Below are positions 7,477-15,731 of a DNA stretch of 50,805 nt, in pieces (position 1 is the first letter of the stretch; the number at the start of each line of letters is the position of its first letter). A program made the position numbers and the translations under genes. The notes under the pieces are model-generated. The model saw nothing but the letters and a program-made list of their open reading frames with translations, was not told where the DNA came from and did no database searches. Origin of the DNA: a virus; the IMG/VR virus record IMGVR_UViG_3300048919_000427, positions 1 to 50,805 of that record; one strand, given 5' to 3'.

Positions 7477-7971
7477 TTAAGCCTCATCACGAAAGGTTTT
7501 TTTGATTCTTTCTAGATCTTCTTCAGTTACACCTGTTTTCTCTTCTGCTTTTTTGATCATTGCAGCGTGGAATAAATGAATAATTGCAGGGGAAACGAAA
7601 GAAACGCCAGCGACCCAGAAAATTACGCCCGTAGTAATTTCATTCTCTGTATGAATGTAATATACAAATGCAATAAAACCACATGTGATTGATATTAATA
7701 GTTTTATTGATTTTGGAATTGGCTTAGCGCCATATTGAGGGGTGGGAAAGAAGTAACCGATCGTGCTACCTAAGATCAGTACAATCACGCAAGCTACAGT
7801 CAAAATAAAATCACTATGACTTGCTGTAGATTCTCGAAGGACTTCATTGGTCAGCAATGAAGCAGTTTTGGTGTCCTTATTAAAGGCTGCAAAAGCAGCC
7901 TCAGTACAAGGGAGAAATAACCAGACAATGCGCCAAAGCAATGCACTGATTATTTTTAAATTGTCGCTCAT
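7477..7971 (-). CDS. Probable holin
   Basis: A 164-residue membrane protein with three or four hydrophobic segments (around residues 8-28, 55-75, 90-107 and 112-135) and a charged C-terminal tail (KKAEEKTGVTEEDLERIKKTF). Position directly upstream of a small membrane protein and an endolysin makes a holin role likely: it would permeabilise the inner membrane to release the lysozyme. The sequence alone does not settle the holin class. I saw no spanin pair in the cassette. Confidence 0.6.
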   Translation of the reverse strand: MSDNLKIISALLWRIVWLFLPCTEAAFAAFNKDTKTASLLTNEVLRESTASHSDFILTVACVIVLILGSTIGYFFPTPQYGAKPIPKSIKLLISITCGFIAFVYYIHTENEITTGVIFWVAGVSFVSPAIIHLFHAAMIKKAEEKTGVTEEDLERIKKTFRDEA

Positions 7972-7982
7972 TATTAGCTCGC

Positions 7983-8237
7983 TTATCTGTAACTCGCAAA
8001 ACTGCGAAGTAATTCAGCGTTCATTTGAGCATTTTTCTTCTCTTCTTCTTTCTTAACCTTCCATGCCTCACTCGCATAATATTCGTCGATAAAGTTAAAA
8101 GGCATTTCTAATACAGCTTCTAATTTGATATCACTATCGAGACTAAACTGTTGAATTTTCTTCCACCACGATTGCAAAAAGCTGTTTTGCTGGTCCTGTG
8201 ATTGCAGAATTAATGCGAAATCGAACGGGTGCATCAT
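7983..8237 (-). CDS. Overlapping downstream gene, possible frameshift extension of the gene at 8143
   Basis: An open frame of about 84 codons from the tandem ATGs at 8237/8234 (MMHPFDFALILQSQ) to 7983, open upstream to a TTG at 8267. It overlaps the 3' end of the 239-residue gene by roughly 90-125 bp in the frame reached by a -2 (or +1) slip. The C-terminal part is charged and helical (KVKKEEEKKNAQMNAELL). Tail-assembly chaperones are often made as a short form plus a frameshifted longer form, and a G5 run (8243-8247) lies at the right place. Independent translation from the ATGs, preceded by GGGGGT, is the alternative. Confidence 0.55.
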   Translation of the reverse strand: MMHPFDFALILQSQDQQNSFLQSWWKKIQQFSLDSDIKLEAVLEMPFNFIDEYYASEAWKVKKEEEKKNAQMNAELLRSFASYR

Positions 8238-8862
8238 CCGTACCCCCATTGATCTTGTTAAGAACAATTCCTTTGTAATAACTGATATTTACAAGAGTGT
8301 GGAGCTCTTGATCTAGATTTCGAAATTTGTAAATTAAGTCGTTTAAAATTGGTTGATCAAGTTCATTTAACGTATCAAGTCTGTTTTTGATCATCTGACC
8401 CGTATAACCAATATCCTTTAATAGATCTGCTTGAATTGGTGGAAGCTCATCACAACCAATTTGCATGCACATGGCTCCTAAGATCCAATCCGCAGTATTT
8501 TCACATCCAATTTCTAAAGCTTCAGCTTCAATGCCTGTTAAATGTCGAACTTGAATATTATCGCCTTTAATCCAATCACGTTTAAAAACACTCAAATCTG
8601 AATGTAAAAATTGCTTAATGTTGATCGACTGATCGATGTTTTTGTCTTCAATAGCATCTAAGTATGTAAGAAGAATTGCATAACGTTCTTGAGTCGTTAA
8701 AGTGCGGGCATTAACGTCAGATCCAATGATTGTACCCAAACCGCGAGTAAGCATAGCTTCATAATGCGTTGATTTAAGTTTTGCCATATCTTGAATGACA
8801 CTATTTTTTAAGTGATTAAATTTATAGTTGCGATTCGCAATCGTCTCTTGCATGAAGCTCAT
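8143..8862 (-). CDS. Baseplate or tail-assembly chaperone-like protein
   Basis: A 239-residue protein between a probable tube/baseplate protein and the lysis cassette. The middle contains ALEIGCENTADWILGAMCMQ with a following IGCDELP, then a long helical C-terminal half. The size, the adjacent overlapping frame and the tail context recall T4 gp26/gp51-like hub chaperones or lambda G/GT-type chaperones; I cannot confirm either. A good AGGG ribosome site precedes the ATG, which follows the upstream gene at once. Confidence 0.45.
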   Translation of the reverse strand: MSFMQETIANRNYKFNHLKNSVIQDMAKLKSTHYEAMLTRGLGTIIGSDVNARTLTTQERYAILLTYLDAIEDKNIDQSINIKQFLHSDLSVFKRDWIKGDNIQVRHLTGIEAEALEIGCENTADWILGAMCMQIGCDELPPIQADLLKDIGYTGQMIKNRLDTLNELDQPILNDLIYKFRNLDQELHTLVNISYYKGIVLNKINGGTDDAPVRFRINSAITGPAKQLFAIVVEENSTV

Positions 8863-8865
8863 AAG

Positions 8866-9642
8866 TTACCCTAAATATAGTTTAGAAATATTGTTTTTAT
8901 CCCAAGCTTCGCGACTCAGGAAATTAACTGGTACCGTAATAAACATTCGATTCCCTTTTGAATCCTTAGGCATAGTTAAAGATTCTGAATAACTTTGAAT
9001 AAGGAGTGGTGCGTATCTTTTACCGCCGTAGTACACAGCAACGAACGGCGGTACCTTTGAGGGAAATAATGATTCAAGAGTTCTTTCTTGTGCAAAACTT
9101 GCTAAAAGTGATTGGTCGCTTAATTCCTCTGGTAAGGACCATTGTTTTAATAGATCTAACTGATCTTCTACTTCATTCTTTGCATCTTCCCATGCCTCAA
9201 AATATAGAGTGAATGGCATGTTTACAGGATTCGTTGATGTAAAAATTTGAGTAGAGTTTTCTTTAGTTAAGCTGCTACGACCATTGAGGTATCTTAATTT
9301 TTCTTGCGTCGCATCACTCAAATCAGCCCCAGCTGTGCCGAACAAAACGTTTACAGTATCAACCCAATTGCCAGATTGTAGTTGTGCTAACAGCGTTGGA
9401 AGTTTTTGCTCCGGATTAGAGTTTTCAAATGGTGAAGTGTACTGATTATCAATTGTCATCTCACCATCTATGCCCAATGCGGTTATTTGATCTGCTTCAC
9501 CTTCAAGCAAGTTGCCTTTATCATCACAACGACGGATCCGAACTAAAAGATGATTGTTAATCGATCCAAAATTTGAAGAGTTTTTATATTGGGTGGGTTC
9601 TTTAGGAGTGTTTTCAGGTTCAACTGGTGGGTTAAATGCCAT
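8866..9642 (-). CDS. Probable tail tube-baseplate junction protein
   Basis: 258 residues. A Pro-rich N-terminus is followed by a region like tube-baseplate adaptor proteins: PFTLYFEAWEDAKNEVEDQL, then LKQWSLP, PPFVAVYYGGKRYAPLLIQS and a closing FITVPVNFLSREAW, the usual order of beta elements in gp48/gp54- or gp53-type proteins. It is the first gene of a late unit running through the chaperone-like and lysis genes, with promoter motif at 9699-9713 and a leader hairpin (9649-9682). The assignment is by pattern only. Confidence 0.5.
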   Translation of the reverse strand: MAFNPPVEPENTPKEPTQYKNSSNFGSINNHLLVRIRRCDDKGNLLEGEADQITALGIDGEMTIDNQYTSPFENSNPEQKLPTLLAQLQSGNWVDTVNVLFGTAGADLSDATQEKLRYLNGRSSLTKENSTQIFTSTNPVNMPFTLYFEAWEDAKNEVEDQLDLLKQWSLPEELSDQSLLASFAQERTLESLFPSKVPPFVAVYYGGKRYAPLLIQSYSESLTMPKDSKGNRMFITVPVNFLSREAWDKNNISKLYLG

Positions 9643-9648
9643 GACGCA

Positions 9649-9682
9649 CCGATAAAATGAATAATTAAACCCATCTTATCGG
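9649..9682 (-). promoter_or_regulatory. Leader hairpin upstream of the gene at 8866-9642
   Basis: Minus-strand arms CCGATAAGATG and CATTTTATCGG pair over 11 bp with one wobble, ending 6 nt before the ATG. Confidence 0.5.
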
Positions 9683-9698
9683 CTTGAAAACTGTAGTT

Positions 9699-9713
9699 TT
9701 TATTAAGATTCCA
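9699..9713 (-). promoter_or_regulatory. Late promoter motif, tube junction/lysis unit
   Basis: TGGAATCTTAATAAA on the minus strand, first T 71 nt before the ATG at 9642. Confidence 0.7.
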
Positions 9714-9963
9714 TCTTATTTTTTAACGTAGTTTGGAAAGTCTTTTAAAATATTTTTACATAAGTGATATTCCTATTAATAAAGTAAAAACTGGTATTAA
9801 AAATAAGGAATCAGCAACACAAGACCTAAAGTTGTTTTTGGATAGAATACCGCTAATAAACAACTAAAAAACAGATAGTTAATTGTAATATTTGGTCAGT
9901 GTAATATATTTTATTATTAACTATATTGATCAAAAAATACCACATTTAATTTTGGATAAAATT
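9714..9963. other. Intergenic region upstream of the plus-strand membrane genes
   Basis: AT-rich and without a convincing gene. It must hold the promoter of the plus-strand membrane gene at 9964; I could not single out a strong -35/-10 pair. An in-frame TTG at 9892 extends the downstream reading but has no ribosome site. Confidence 0.4.
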
Positions 9964-10350
9964 ATGGGAAAAAATTCTGGAGATTGGTCTGGTCTTTTAA
10001 TTTTTATTCTAATAGCTCTTGCAGTGATCGGTTCGATTATTCTTTTTTTTCAAGATTCGTTTTCTTTACCAGGTCAAATAGCTCAAGAAGTTGGTCTAAA
10101 ATTCAGCGGTTTTGTAATTATTGTTTGGTTACTTTCATTAGCTTTTAACAGTATTTTTACTGTTCTATTTACTATTGCTATTCCAACATCAATTTTTTGG
10201 TATCGACCGATATTAAATGAAAAAGCTCTACAGGTTATTAAAACAACTGGTGAAATCCCTTTTTATGGAACCAATAATGGTCAAATGATCATTGCTTTTA
10301 TCGTAGCCTTAGCCTCTTTTGGATTTTGGGCATTTCACAAATATAAATGA
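9964..10350 (+). CDS. Membrane protein A of a paralogous pair (moron candidate)
   Basis: About 128 residues with hydrophobic helices near residues 10-30, 48-80 and 107-123. The C-terminal part (YRPILNEK ... GEIPFYGTNNGQMIIAFIVA ... FGFWAFHKYK) matches the neighbour at 10474-10857 (IRPILEYK ... GKIPIYVTHSGQGIILLTIS ... ALWAYMDDS), so the two genes arose by duplication. It lies on the plus strand inside the minus-strand late block and ends at its own terminator, the layout of a phage moron expressed in lysogens. A role such as superinfection exclusion is a guess. The ATG at 9964 has GGAT 8 nt upstream. Confidence 0.6.
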   Translation: MGKNSGDWSGLLIFILIALAVIGSIILFFQDSFSLPGQIAQEVGLKFSGFVIIVWLLSLAFNSIFTVLFTIAIPTSIFWYRPILNEKALQVIKTTGEIPFYGTNNGQMIIAFIVALASFGFWAFHKYK

Positions 10351-10369
10351 GCAAAATAGTGATTACTTG

Positions 10370-10392
10370 GGCCTCTTTAGGAGGTCTTTTTT
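10370..10392 (+). terminator. Terminator after membrane protein A
   Basis: Stem GGCCTC / GAGGTC (one G-U pair), 5-nt loop, then a run of T. Confidence 0.8.
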
Positions 10393-10473
10393 GAATAAAA
10401 ATTTAATAATGGTTAATGTATTATATGTTTTTATAAAGTATATTTATCTAAAGTGACTTTATACTAATTAAAA

Positions 10474-10857
10474 ATGTTAAATGTATCAAATCCCGCAAAT
10501 ATCATTATTGTGAGTATTATTTTACTCATTACATTAATGACTACATTGACTTATCATTTTCCAAAAATGATAGGAATCGATATCTATACAAGCCATGAGG
10601 TATTATTTAATACTCTTCTATATGCAGTTGTAATAGGACTGTTCAGCTTCAAATTTCGTTATACCATTAAAATCCGTAATTCTTTAATTTTCTCCTTACC
10701 TATCTACTTTTTTTGTATTCGTCCAATTTTAGAATATAAAGAAAATCATGCGATTGGAAAGATACCTATATATGTGACACATTCAGGTCAGGGGATAATA
10801 TTATTGACTATTTCTCTGTTAGCTTGTGCTTTGTGGGCTTATATGGATGATTCGTGA
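10474..10857 (+). CDS. Membrane protein B of a paralogous pair (moron candidate)
   Basis: 127 residues with about four membrane segments (near 8-28, 45-60, 70-85 and 107-122). It shares the C-terminal pattern RPIL-K-G-IP-Y-T-GQ-II-W-A with the gene upstream but differs elsewhere, indicating an old duplication. The 120-bp gap and the intervening terminator imply a separate promoter. It ends at a bidirectional terminator shared with the LPD3 gene on the other strand. Function unknown; membrane location and moron-like placement are the only clues. Confidence 0.6.
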   Translation: MLNVSNPANIIIVSIILLITLMTTLTYHFPKMIGIDIYTSHEVLFNTLLYAVVIGLFSFKFRYTIKIRNSLIFSLPIYFFCIRPILEYKENHAIGKIPIYVTHSGQGIILLTISLLACALWAYMDDS

Positions 10858-10885
10858 AAAAAGCCCTCTTAATGAGGGCTTTTTT
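10857..10885. terminator. Bidirectional terminator between membrane protein B and the LPD3 gene
   Basis: AAAAAAGCCCTC / GAGGGCTTTTTT with a 5-nt loop, symmetric, so it works on both strands. Confidence 0.92.
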
Positions 10886-10896
10886 AATATTTGGGG

Positions 10897-12804
10897 TTAT
10901 TTCATAGCTTCATCTTTATAAATAAACAGGTTCAGTAAGGTATCGCGCGCATCTTCTTCCTCGTTATCATCAGAGATAGCGCTATCAAGAAGATGTATAT
11001 TGACAGAGGTCTCGCCATTTTCTAGAATAGAGGTGTCTAGGTGGCAGCGACCTATGCGGATCAGTGGATCAAGTTCTTCTTGTGAGACTCCCGTCGTTGG
11101 AATAGCTGTTACATTAAGCCCGTCTAATAGCGGGCTTTTTGTATTTTTAGGTATGTCTTTTTCTTCAATGCGATGATCATAGTGATATTGGCCTTTATCA
11201 TCTTCACGGATTACAAAACGAACTTTTAGGTGCTCACCTTGTAAAATAACCGGGGCTTGTAAGTAGTGATAAGCCTTGATATTTGACTCCGTTTCAGGTG
11301 TATAAGTGGTTTTTTCATCAACTTTTTTAGCGATGAAAATAAGCTCTTTTAAAGCTGCAATGACCTTGAGCTTTTTGGGGTCTGCACTATATCTAAAGAT
11401 TTTCTTCATTCCGTGTTTACGGATTTCGACAGGTTTATCTAACGCTGGGCATTCAACCCATTCACCAAGCATCTTTGTAAACTCTTCTTTAGCAGCATTT
11501 CTAAGCGCTTTAAGACCTTCGGGTGTATCAGGGAATTCACCAAGCTCGTTCCCATTTAGAACCACAGCTTGACCGCTATGAAGTATACTTGTCCCCTTTG
11601 CTGGAACTTGTTTATCCCCTTTATGGGATAAATCATCAGGTTTATTGGCTTTAGCTGCTCCGTTTTCTGCAGCCACTGAATTTTCAAAATTTTCTTGCTG
11701 CTTTTGAGCGTGTTCATCGATTAGTTTTTGCTGGTCTTCAATTTGCTGATCTAAAAAAGCCAACGTATCTTGTGCAGTTGTTAAAGCTTGTTTTGCGTTA
11801 TCAAATTTTTGCTGAAGACGTAATTTTTCGGCTTGCGCTCGAATATAACGAGGATGGTTACTGACAAGTAATTTCATCATTCGTTGAGCAATCAAATTGA
11901 ACTTTTTAGAGTCAACTGCACGCGGTTGTAGTGCTGCTGTTACATCACGGCGGTTTAACATCCATTTCCATGATGTGAGTACATCTTCTGGTGAAAGTTT
12001 GGATGGGGTTGAGTCTGGATTATTGAGAATTACAGTAATTGTTTGAGTGTCAGACATCGTAAATACTGCAGCAATGTTTACCACTCCTAAGCGCTTAAAT
12101 GGCTTTAATTTAGTCACCTCTTCAACGTAGAATTTTTGGTCACCGAGTGCTTGCAGTTGCTTTGTGATTTTATCAATGACTTTGTCGAATTCCTGGTATT
12201 GAATCACCATGGCGTCGTGAATAGCGAATTCACAGTGTTGATCAATCAAGGTTTCGGCAATTTGTCTTGGTGTTACTGAGTCAAATAATTCGGCACTAGA
12301 ATCATTTTGCACAATATCAAAGATGAACTGAGCAAAAAGGCCGCCATGTGATTTAATTGAGCACTCATCCCAAATGGGTTGCTCTTTACTAATTCGATTA
12401 TTGAAATGCTCAGCATCATCTTTCAATAAGTACTGAGTGTTTGAAGGGATTTGTGCACTATTAAGGAAGCGCTTCATTCCGCTATCAGTGAGCGATTGAG
12501 AGCTGTGTAATTTCCCATTCATTAACGGTAATAAATAGCGTTTTACAAGCCGTTCTGCTTGATCTTCACTCACAGCACCAGCTACGGCAACTTGTTCAGT
12601 ACGATCCGGTTGAACAACATTAAATACTGACCAGTTTGCAGACCCGGCATTATCGCAAAGAATTGCCGAAATCTGTCTAGATTGGCCTTGTAGTGTGCCG
12701 ATATTTGCAATGCACAAATCATTGTGTATTGATCCATCGGGCATTTTAAAATTTCGCTCGTCACCAGTTTGGTATACAGCATTAAAAAGGGCAGTTTTTG
12801 ACAT
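10897..12804 (-). CDS. Large polyvalent-type protein with LPD3-like domain
   Basis: A 635-residue protein in the late block with its own promoter motif. The region at about 440-560 (GEWVECPALDKPVEIRKHGM ... KKLKVIAALKELIFIAKKV ... IKAYHYLQAPVILQGEHLKV ... DDKGQYHYDHRIEEKD) follows the pattern of the LPD3 domain of phage polyvalent proteins, which are packaged in the capsid and enter the host with the DNA. A coiled-coil stretch (about 325-375) separates this from an N-terminal region of unknown fold. Co-injection and host takeover or counter-defence are inferred from the family. The start codon sits in a leader stem (12801-12845). Confidence 0.65.
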   Translation of the reverse strand: MSKTALFNAVYQTGDERNFKMPDGSIHNDLCIANIGTLQGQSRQISAILCDNAGSANWSVFNVVQPDRTEQVAVAGAVSEDQAERLVKRYLLPLMNGKLHSSQSLTDSGMKRFLNSAQIPSNTQYLLKDDAEHFNNRISKEQPIWDECSIKSHGGLFAQFIFDIVQNDSSAELFDSVTPRQIAETLIDQHCEFAIHDAMVIQYQEFDKVIDKITKQLQALGDQKFYVEEVTKLKPFKRLGVVNIAAVFTMSDTQTITVILNNPDSTPSKLSPEDVLTSWKWMLNRRDVTAALQPRAVDSKKFNLIAQRMMKLLVSNHPRYIRAQAEKLRLQQKFDNAKQALTTAQDTLAFLDQQIEDQQKLIDEHAQKQQENFENSVAAENGAAKANKPDDLSHKGDKQVPAKGTSILHSGQAVVLNGNELGEFPDTPEGLKALRNAAKEEFTKMLGEWVECPALDKPVEIRKHGMKKIFRYSADPKKLKVIAALKELIFIAKKVDEKTTYTPETESNIKAYHYLQAPVILQGEHLKVRFVIREDDKGQYHYDHRIEEKDIPKNTKSPLLDGLNVTAIPTTGVSQEELDPLIRIGRCHLDTSILENGETSVNIHLLDSAISDDNEEEDARDTLLNLFIYKDEAMK

Positions 12805-12845
12805 CAGGTTCGCCTTATGAGTATTTAACTCATTGTTGCTGATGT
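12801..12845 (-). promoter_or_regulatory. Leader hairpin containing the start codon of the LPD3 gene
   Basis: Minus-strand ACATCAG pairs with CTGATGT, which contains the ATG at 12804. A smaller stem ATGAGT / ACTCAT lies inside (12817-12833). Confidence 0.5.
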
Positions 12846-12857
12846 AAATTTTGCCCT

Positions 12858-12872
12858 TTTTCCGTTATTCCA
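12858..12872 (-). promoter_or_regulatory. Late promoter motif, LPD3 gene
   Basis: TGGAATAACGGAAAA on the minus strand, first T 68 nt before the ATG at 12804. It overlaps the stop codon of the tube gene. Confidence 0.7.
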
Positions 12873-13530
12873 AGCTAAATGGCCGTAGAACTTTCAGCGT
12901 CACAGGTACTCTTAGAGATTCAAAATTATTGGAAGCGAGGTTATCTAGTGAGGTCATGCTAGGGGCAACTAAAAAGGTACGGGCGAAAGGCTTGTCATCA
13001 AGCCCTAATTCACGCGAGAAAAGACCTATGGTGAGTTCGACGGCATAACTTGCAGGTGGGTTAAGTGTCCCATCATCATTCACCATCATTTCGAGCCATT
13101 GCTGAAAGCTCGTTAAAATTCGAGCATCTTTTGTTTCAATGAATGTGAGCTGAATATCAGATTCTTGAACACCGCTTAATGTATTGAAATAAAAGGCCCC
13201 AGCTTTGACTTGCTCGTAATCGGCTTCGATTACAGATAAATTTGTTTCCGTCGCCAAAAAACCTGTTAATTGATCTTCAAAAAATCTGAGGTCCTTAGTG
13301 TGATTGTCTTTGTATGGCTTCATTTCAACAAAGTAATGAGCACTGACAATATCACCCAGCTCATAAAGCTCTCGATACAATTGTTGGGCATCAGCTGCCG
13401 TGTGTCCTGCCCATAATTTCTTACTAGATGCCTGAACTGTTATTGTATCTAGCTTTGCATTAACTGGCTTTTTTGTGCTTTGGGGTTGTGATTGCCCAGC
13501 AGTGCTAACTTCATTAAAATTATAAGCCAT
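12865..13530 (-). CDS. Probable tail tube protein (gp19-like)
   Basis: About 221 residues, immediately after the portal gene. The region DIQLTFIETKDARILTSFQQ-WLEMMVNDDG followed by a Tyr-rich strand resembles the conserved core of T4 gp19-type tube proteins (xVTFYE ... VxxFFxxW). The tube forms the inner channel of a contractile tail. I choose the ATG at 13530 (MAYNFNEV), which has AAGGGGA about 6 nt upstream and sits just after the portal stop; the frame is open 54 bp further upstream. It is coupled to the portal gene in the unit driven from 15199-15213. Confidence 0.5.
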   Translation of the reverse strand: MAYNFNEVSTAGQSQPQSTKKPVNAKLDTITVQASSKKLWAGHTAADAQQLYRELYELGDIVSAHYFVEMKPYKDNHTKDLRFFEDQLTGFLATETNLSVIEADYEQVKAGAFYFNTLSGVQESDIQLTFIETKDARILTSFQQWLEMMVNDDGTLNPPASYAVELTIGLFSRELGLDDKPFARTFLVAPSMTSLDNLASNNFESLRVPVTLKVLRPFSLE

Positions 13531-13531
13531 C

Positions 13532-15142
13532 TTATTCCCCTTCTTCTGCGTTAGGATTGTCATTCGGATCTGAATCATCATCACCGTTAGTTAATCCATT
13601 TTGTTGCTGTTGTAAGCTTTCCTCTGTGGTTTTTACCTTTTCCATAGATTGAGCAATTAGGTCTGCTTTTGTTATATCCATGCCTAGATATTCATCAAGT
13701 AATACGGTATTTGCTTGGCTTGTTAAATCCAGTTCTTTCAGAGCCTGAATACTTTGTACGGTCGTCATTAATGTGTTGGCTCGAGTATTTTTATTATTTA
13801 AAGATTCTGTGGCCGCGGCGCTGATATCGCTGTAGAACTTAATTGTAAAAGGCAAATCACTGCGCTGATAAATTTCACCGTATTTATAGGCAAAATGCAG
13901 AATACATAAGTCGATTAAAGGTTCAGTCAATGCTTGGCGAATTAACGCGGAACGTTGCATGACCTGTGCGCTAGTATGGAATGCTGCACCCTCTCCTAGC
14001 CCACCTGCTAACATATCAGCCCAGCCGAGTAATGAAATATCTAGGCCAAGTGCTCCGACCGCACGGCGCATATGTGTCATGACCAATTCCATGCTTAGGG
14101 GTGTATTACGTTGAGCAGTGTCCCCCAACGGGTTCATAACTTGTTTATCTCCCCATTGAGGGAGCACGATCCAGTTTGTTGCCCAAAGCGGATCTCCACC
14201 CATTAATGCATCTTTGGCTTTTTCATGTTGTTTCAAAATTGCGGTCGTTAAACCTTCTTTATAAATTTTACGGTTCTCAGGAGGCATGCCTGAGACATCA
14301 ATAGTCAAAAATGCTGTTTTAACACTATCGACAATTTGCTGTGTATTTAGTGCTGTGAAGTTAAGTACGACATCGCGCCAAGCTGTTTCAACATTTTGTA
14401 AAAAGGATCCACCCACTGGACTCGGTATCACAGGTACTTTGCTAATATCGTCTTCTTCTAAAAGTCGCTGCGTATAAACTTGATCTACTCGGAACTGTGG
14501 AACGGGTGCAATACGTTGCATTTTCATGCGAATCATTTGCGAACGTGTCAATTTCGTCAAAACCTGATTATCAATATTGCCTTTTTCTAGAACATGATAG
14601 CCAACGGTTTGCCCTGCTTGTTCGTATGCTTGAATATTTGGTGGCTCTACATGTTCATCGCAAAGCACGTGATGTACACCGTAGCCCTCTGTTGAGTAAA
14701 TACGCGCATAAGAGTCACCGTAGGTAATCCCATTTCGAGCAAAAGCAAAAACGAATGAATTAATGAGCGACTGTAAGTGTTTTGATTCTTTTTCTACAAT
14801 TGCACGTAGTTTTTTGGCTCTCATTCCCTCGCCATGACGAATATGGTCAGCAGGTGAAATGAAAACGATTTCACCACCTGTTTCATGTCCTCCAAGTGCT
14901 GCTGTAACTAAAAGGTTTAAAGCAGCATCAATGGTCGGATCCTTTTGCATAATTTTATAGGTTGTATAGATCTGCTTTCGGTCACGCTCTTGTAAATCTT
15001 TTGAGGAATATGTACCCAGTGAATATGGTGCAAAATTCTCGTAAACTTTATTGATTGAATTAAGATCACTTGTTGTATGTGTCTGCATTTCGGCTTGCCG
15101 TGCGCCAAAAGCCGCAGACAATAAATTGCCAAATCTACTCAT
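13532..15142 (-). CDS. Portal protein
   Basis: A portal protein of about 536 residues, forming the ring through which DNA enters and leaves the head. Recognisable portal features are IYTTYKIMQKDPTIDAALNL, the NGITYGDSYARIY strand, a central region rich in MTHMRRAVGALGLDISLLGW and a long helical C-terminus ending in an acidic tail. The frame is open to a TTG at 15196, but the late promoter motif lies only 17 nt above it; the ATG at 15142 (MSRFGNLLSAAFG) fits the 63-77 nt spacing of the other late genes, so I choose it. I found no terminase gene next to it or elsewhere. Confidence 0.88.
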   Translation of the reverse strand: MSRFGNLLSAAFGARQAEMQTHTTSDLNSINKVYENFAPYSLGTYSSKDLQERDRKQIYTTYKIMQKDPTIDAALNLLVTAALGGHETGGEIVFISPADHIRHGEGMRAKKLRAIVEKESKHLQSLINSFVFAFARNGITYGDSYARIYSTEGYGVHHVLCDEHVEPPNIQAYEQAGQTVGYHVLEKGNIDNQVLTKLTRSQMIRMKMQRIAPVPQFRVDQVYTQRLLEEDDISKVPVIPSPVGGSFLQNVETAWRDVVLNFTALNTQQIVDSVKTAFLTIDVSGMPPENRKIYKEGLTTAILKQHEKAKDALMGGDPLWATNWIVLPQWGDKQVMNPLGDTAQRNTPLSMELVMTHMRRAVGALGLDISLLGWADMLAGGLGEGAAFHTSAQVMQRSALIRQALTEPLIDLCILHFAYKYGEIYQRSDLPFTIKFYSDISAAATESLNNKNTRANTLMTTVQSIQALKELDLTSQANTVLLDEYLGMDITKADLIAQSMEKVKTTEESLQQQQNGLTNGDDDSDPNDNPNAEEGE

Positions 15143-15198
15143 TTCGAACCAACTATTTAAATCATTGGCCGTATTGTCAAATGTTTTAAAAATCAATT

Positions 15199-15213
15199 AT
15201 TTTGGTTATTCCA
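15199..15213 (-). promoter_or_regulatory. Late promoter motif, portal/tube unit
   Basis: TGGAATAACCAAAAT on the minus strand, first T 71 nt before the ATG at 15142. It lies directly behind the spike gene stop. Confidence 0.7.
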
Positions 15214-15215
15214 CC

Positions 15216-15731
15216 CTAACTTGGACCTGGGCTATTTCCATGTTTATGAAGCTCAAATTTAATTCCACTAATTGTTGCTCCACCCGCTAAAGTAGATTGA
15301 CCTACTACTTCATACTTACCTGTCGTTTTAGAGTCGCCTTCATGAATAATATTTTTAGCCTTTAATCGAATGGTTTCTGCTTCAAAGAGGATTTCATTAT
15401 TAGCTTTTAAAGAAATATTTGCTTCAGCAAGCAGTTCAATATTTTCTTGGCGGATTCGACGATGACTCACTTCCGCCCCTTCCCCTCGTGAGCGATAACC
15501 ACTAATTACAGGACTGCAAGGATCACCTTGCAAGAAAAATACATAAACATCGGCACCTGCTAATATTTGGATTTCAGTATCAAAGTCATCTTCTCCGATC
15601 GCATATTGAAAGGTCGCTTTAATACCACTTTCTAAACCATCAGTAATAGGTGAAATCTGAACGTTTGCAGTTCTACCCTCACGGTCTACTGAAACAATTT
15701 TTGCAGGCCAAAAACCATTGTAATTATTCAT
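15216..15731 (-). CDS. Baseplate spike protein (gpV/gp45-like)
   Basis: About 171 residues with the build of a Mu gp45/P2 gpV spike: an N-terminal OB-fold (WPAKIVSVDREGRTANVQIS ... DVYVFFLQGDPCSPVISGYR), then a beta-helix of short strands (NIELLAEANISLKANNEILF ... TIRLKAKNII) and a tip ending FELHKHGNSPGPS. The HKH triplet near the end matches the HxH that holds an iron at the tip of such spikes. It pierces the outer membrane on tail contraction. The ATG at 15731 overlaps the hub gene stop as ATGA; an earlier in-frame ATG at 15755 is less likely. Confidence 0.85.
   Translation of the reverse strand: MNNYNGFWPAKIVSVDREGRTANVQISPITDGLESGIKATFQYAIGEDDFDTEIQILAGADVYVFFLQGDPCSPVISGYRSRGEGAEVSHRRIRQENIELLAEANISLKANNEILFEAETIRLKAKNIIHEGDSKTTGKYEVVGQSTLAGGATISGIKFELHKHGNSPGPS

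Noticed and set aside
8234-8267. TTG at 8267 as start of the overlapping gene
   Set aside because: No ribosome site; frameshift entry or the ATGs at 8237/8234 are better explanations.
15143-15196. TTG start extending the portal by 18 codons
   Set aside because: It lies 17 nt below the late promoter motif; the ATG at 15142 has the normal distance.
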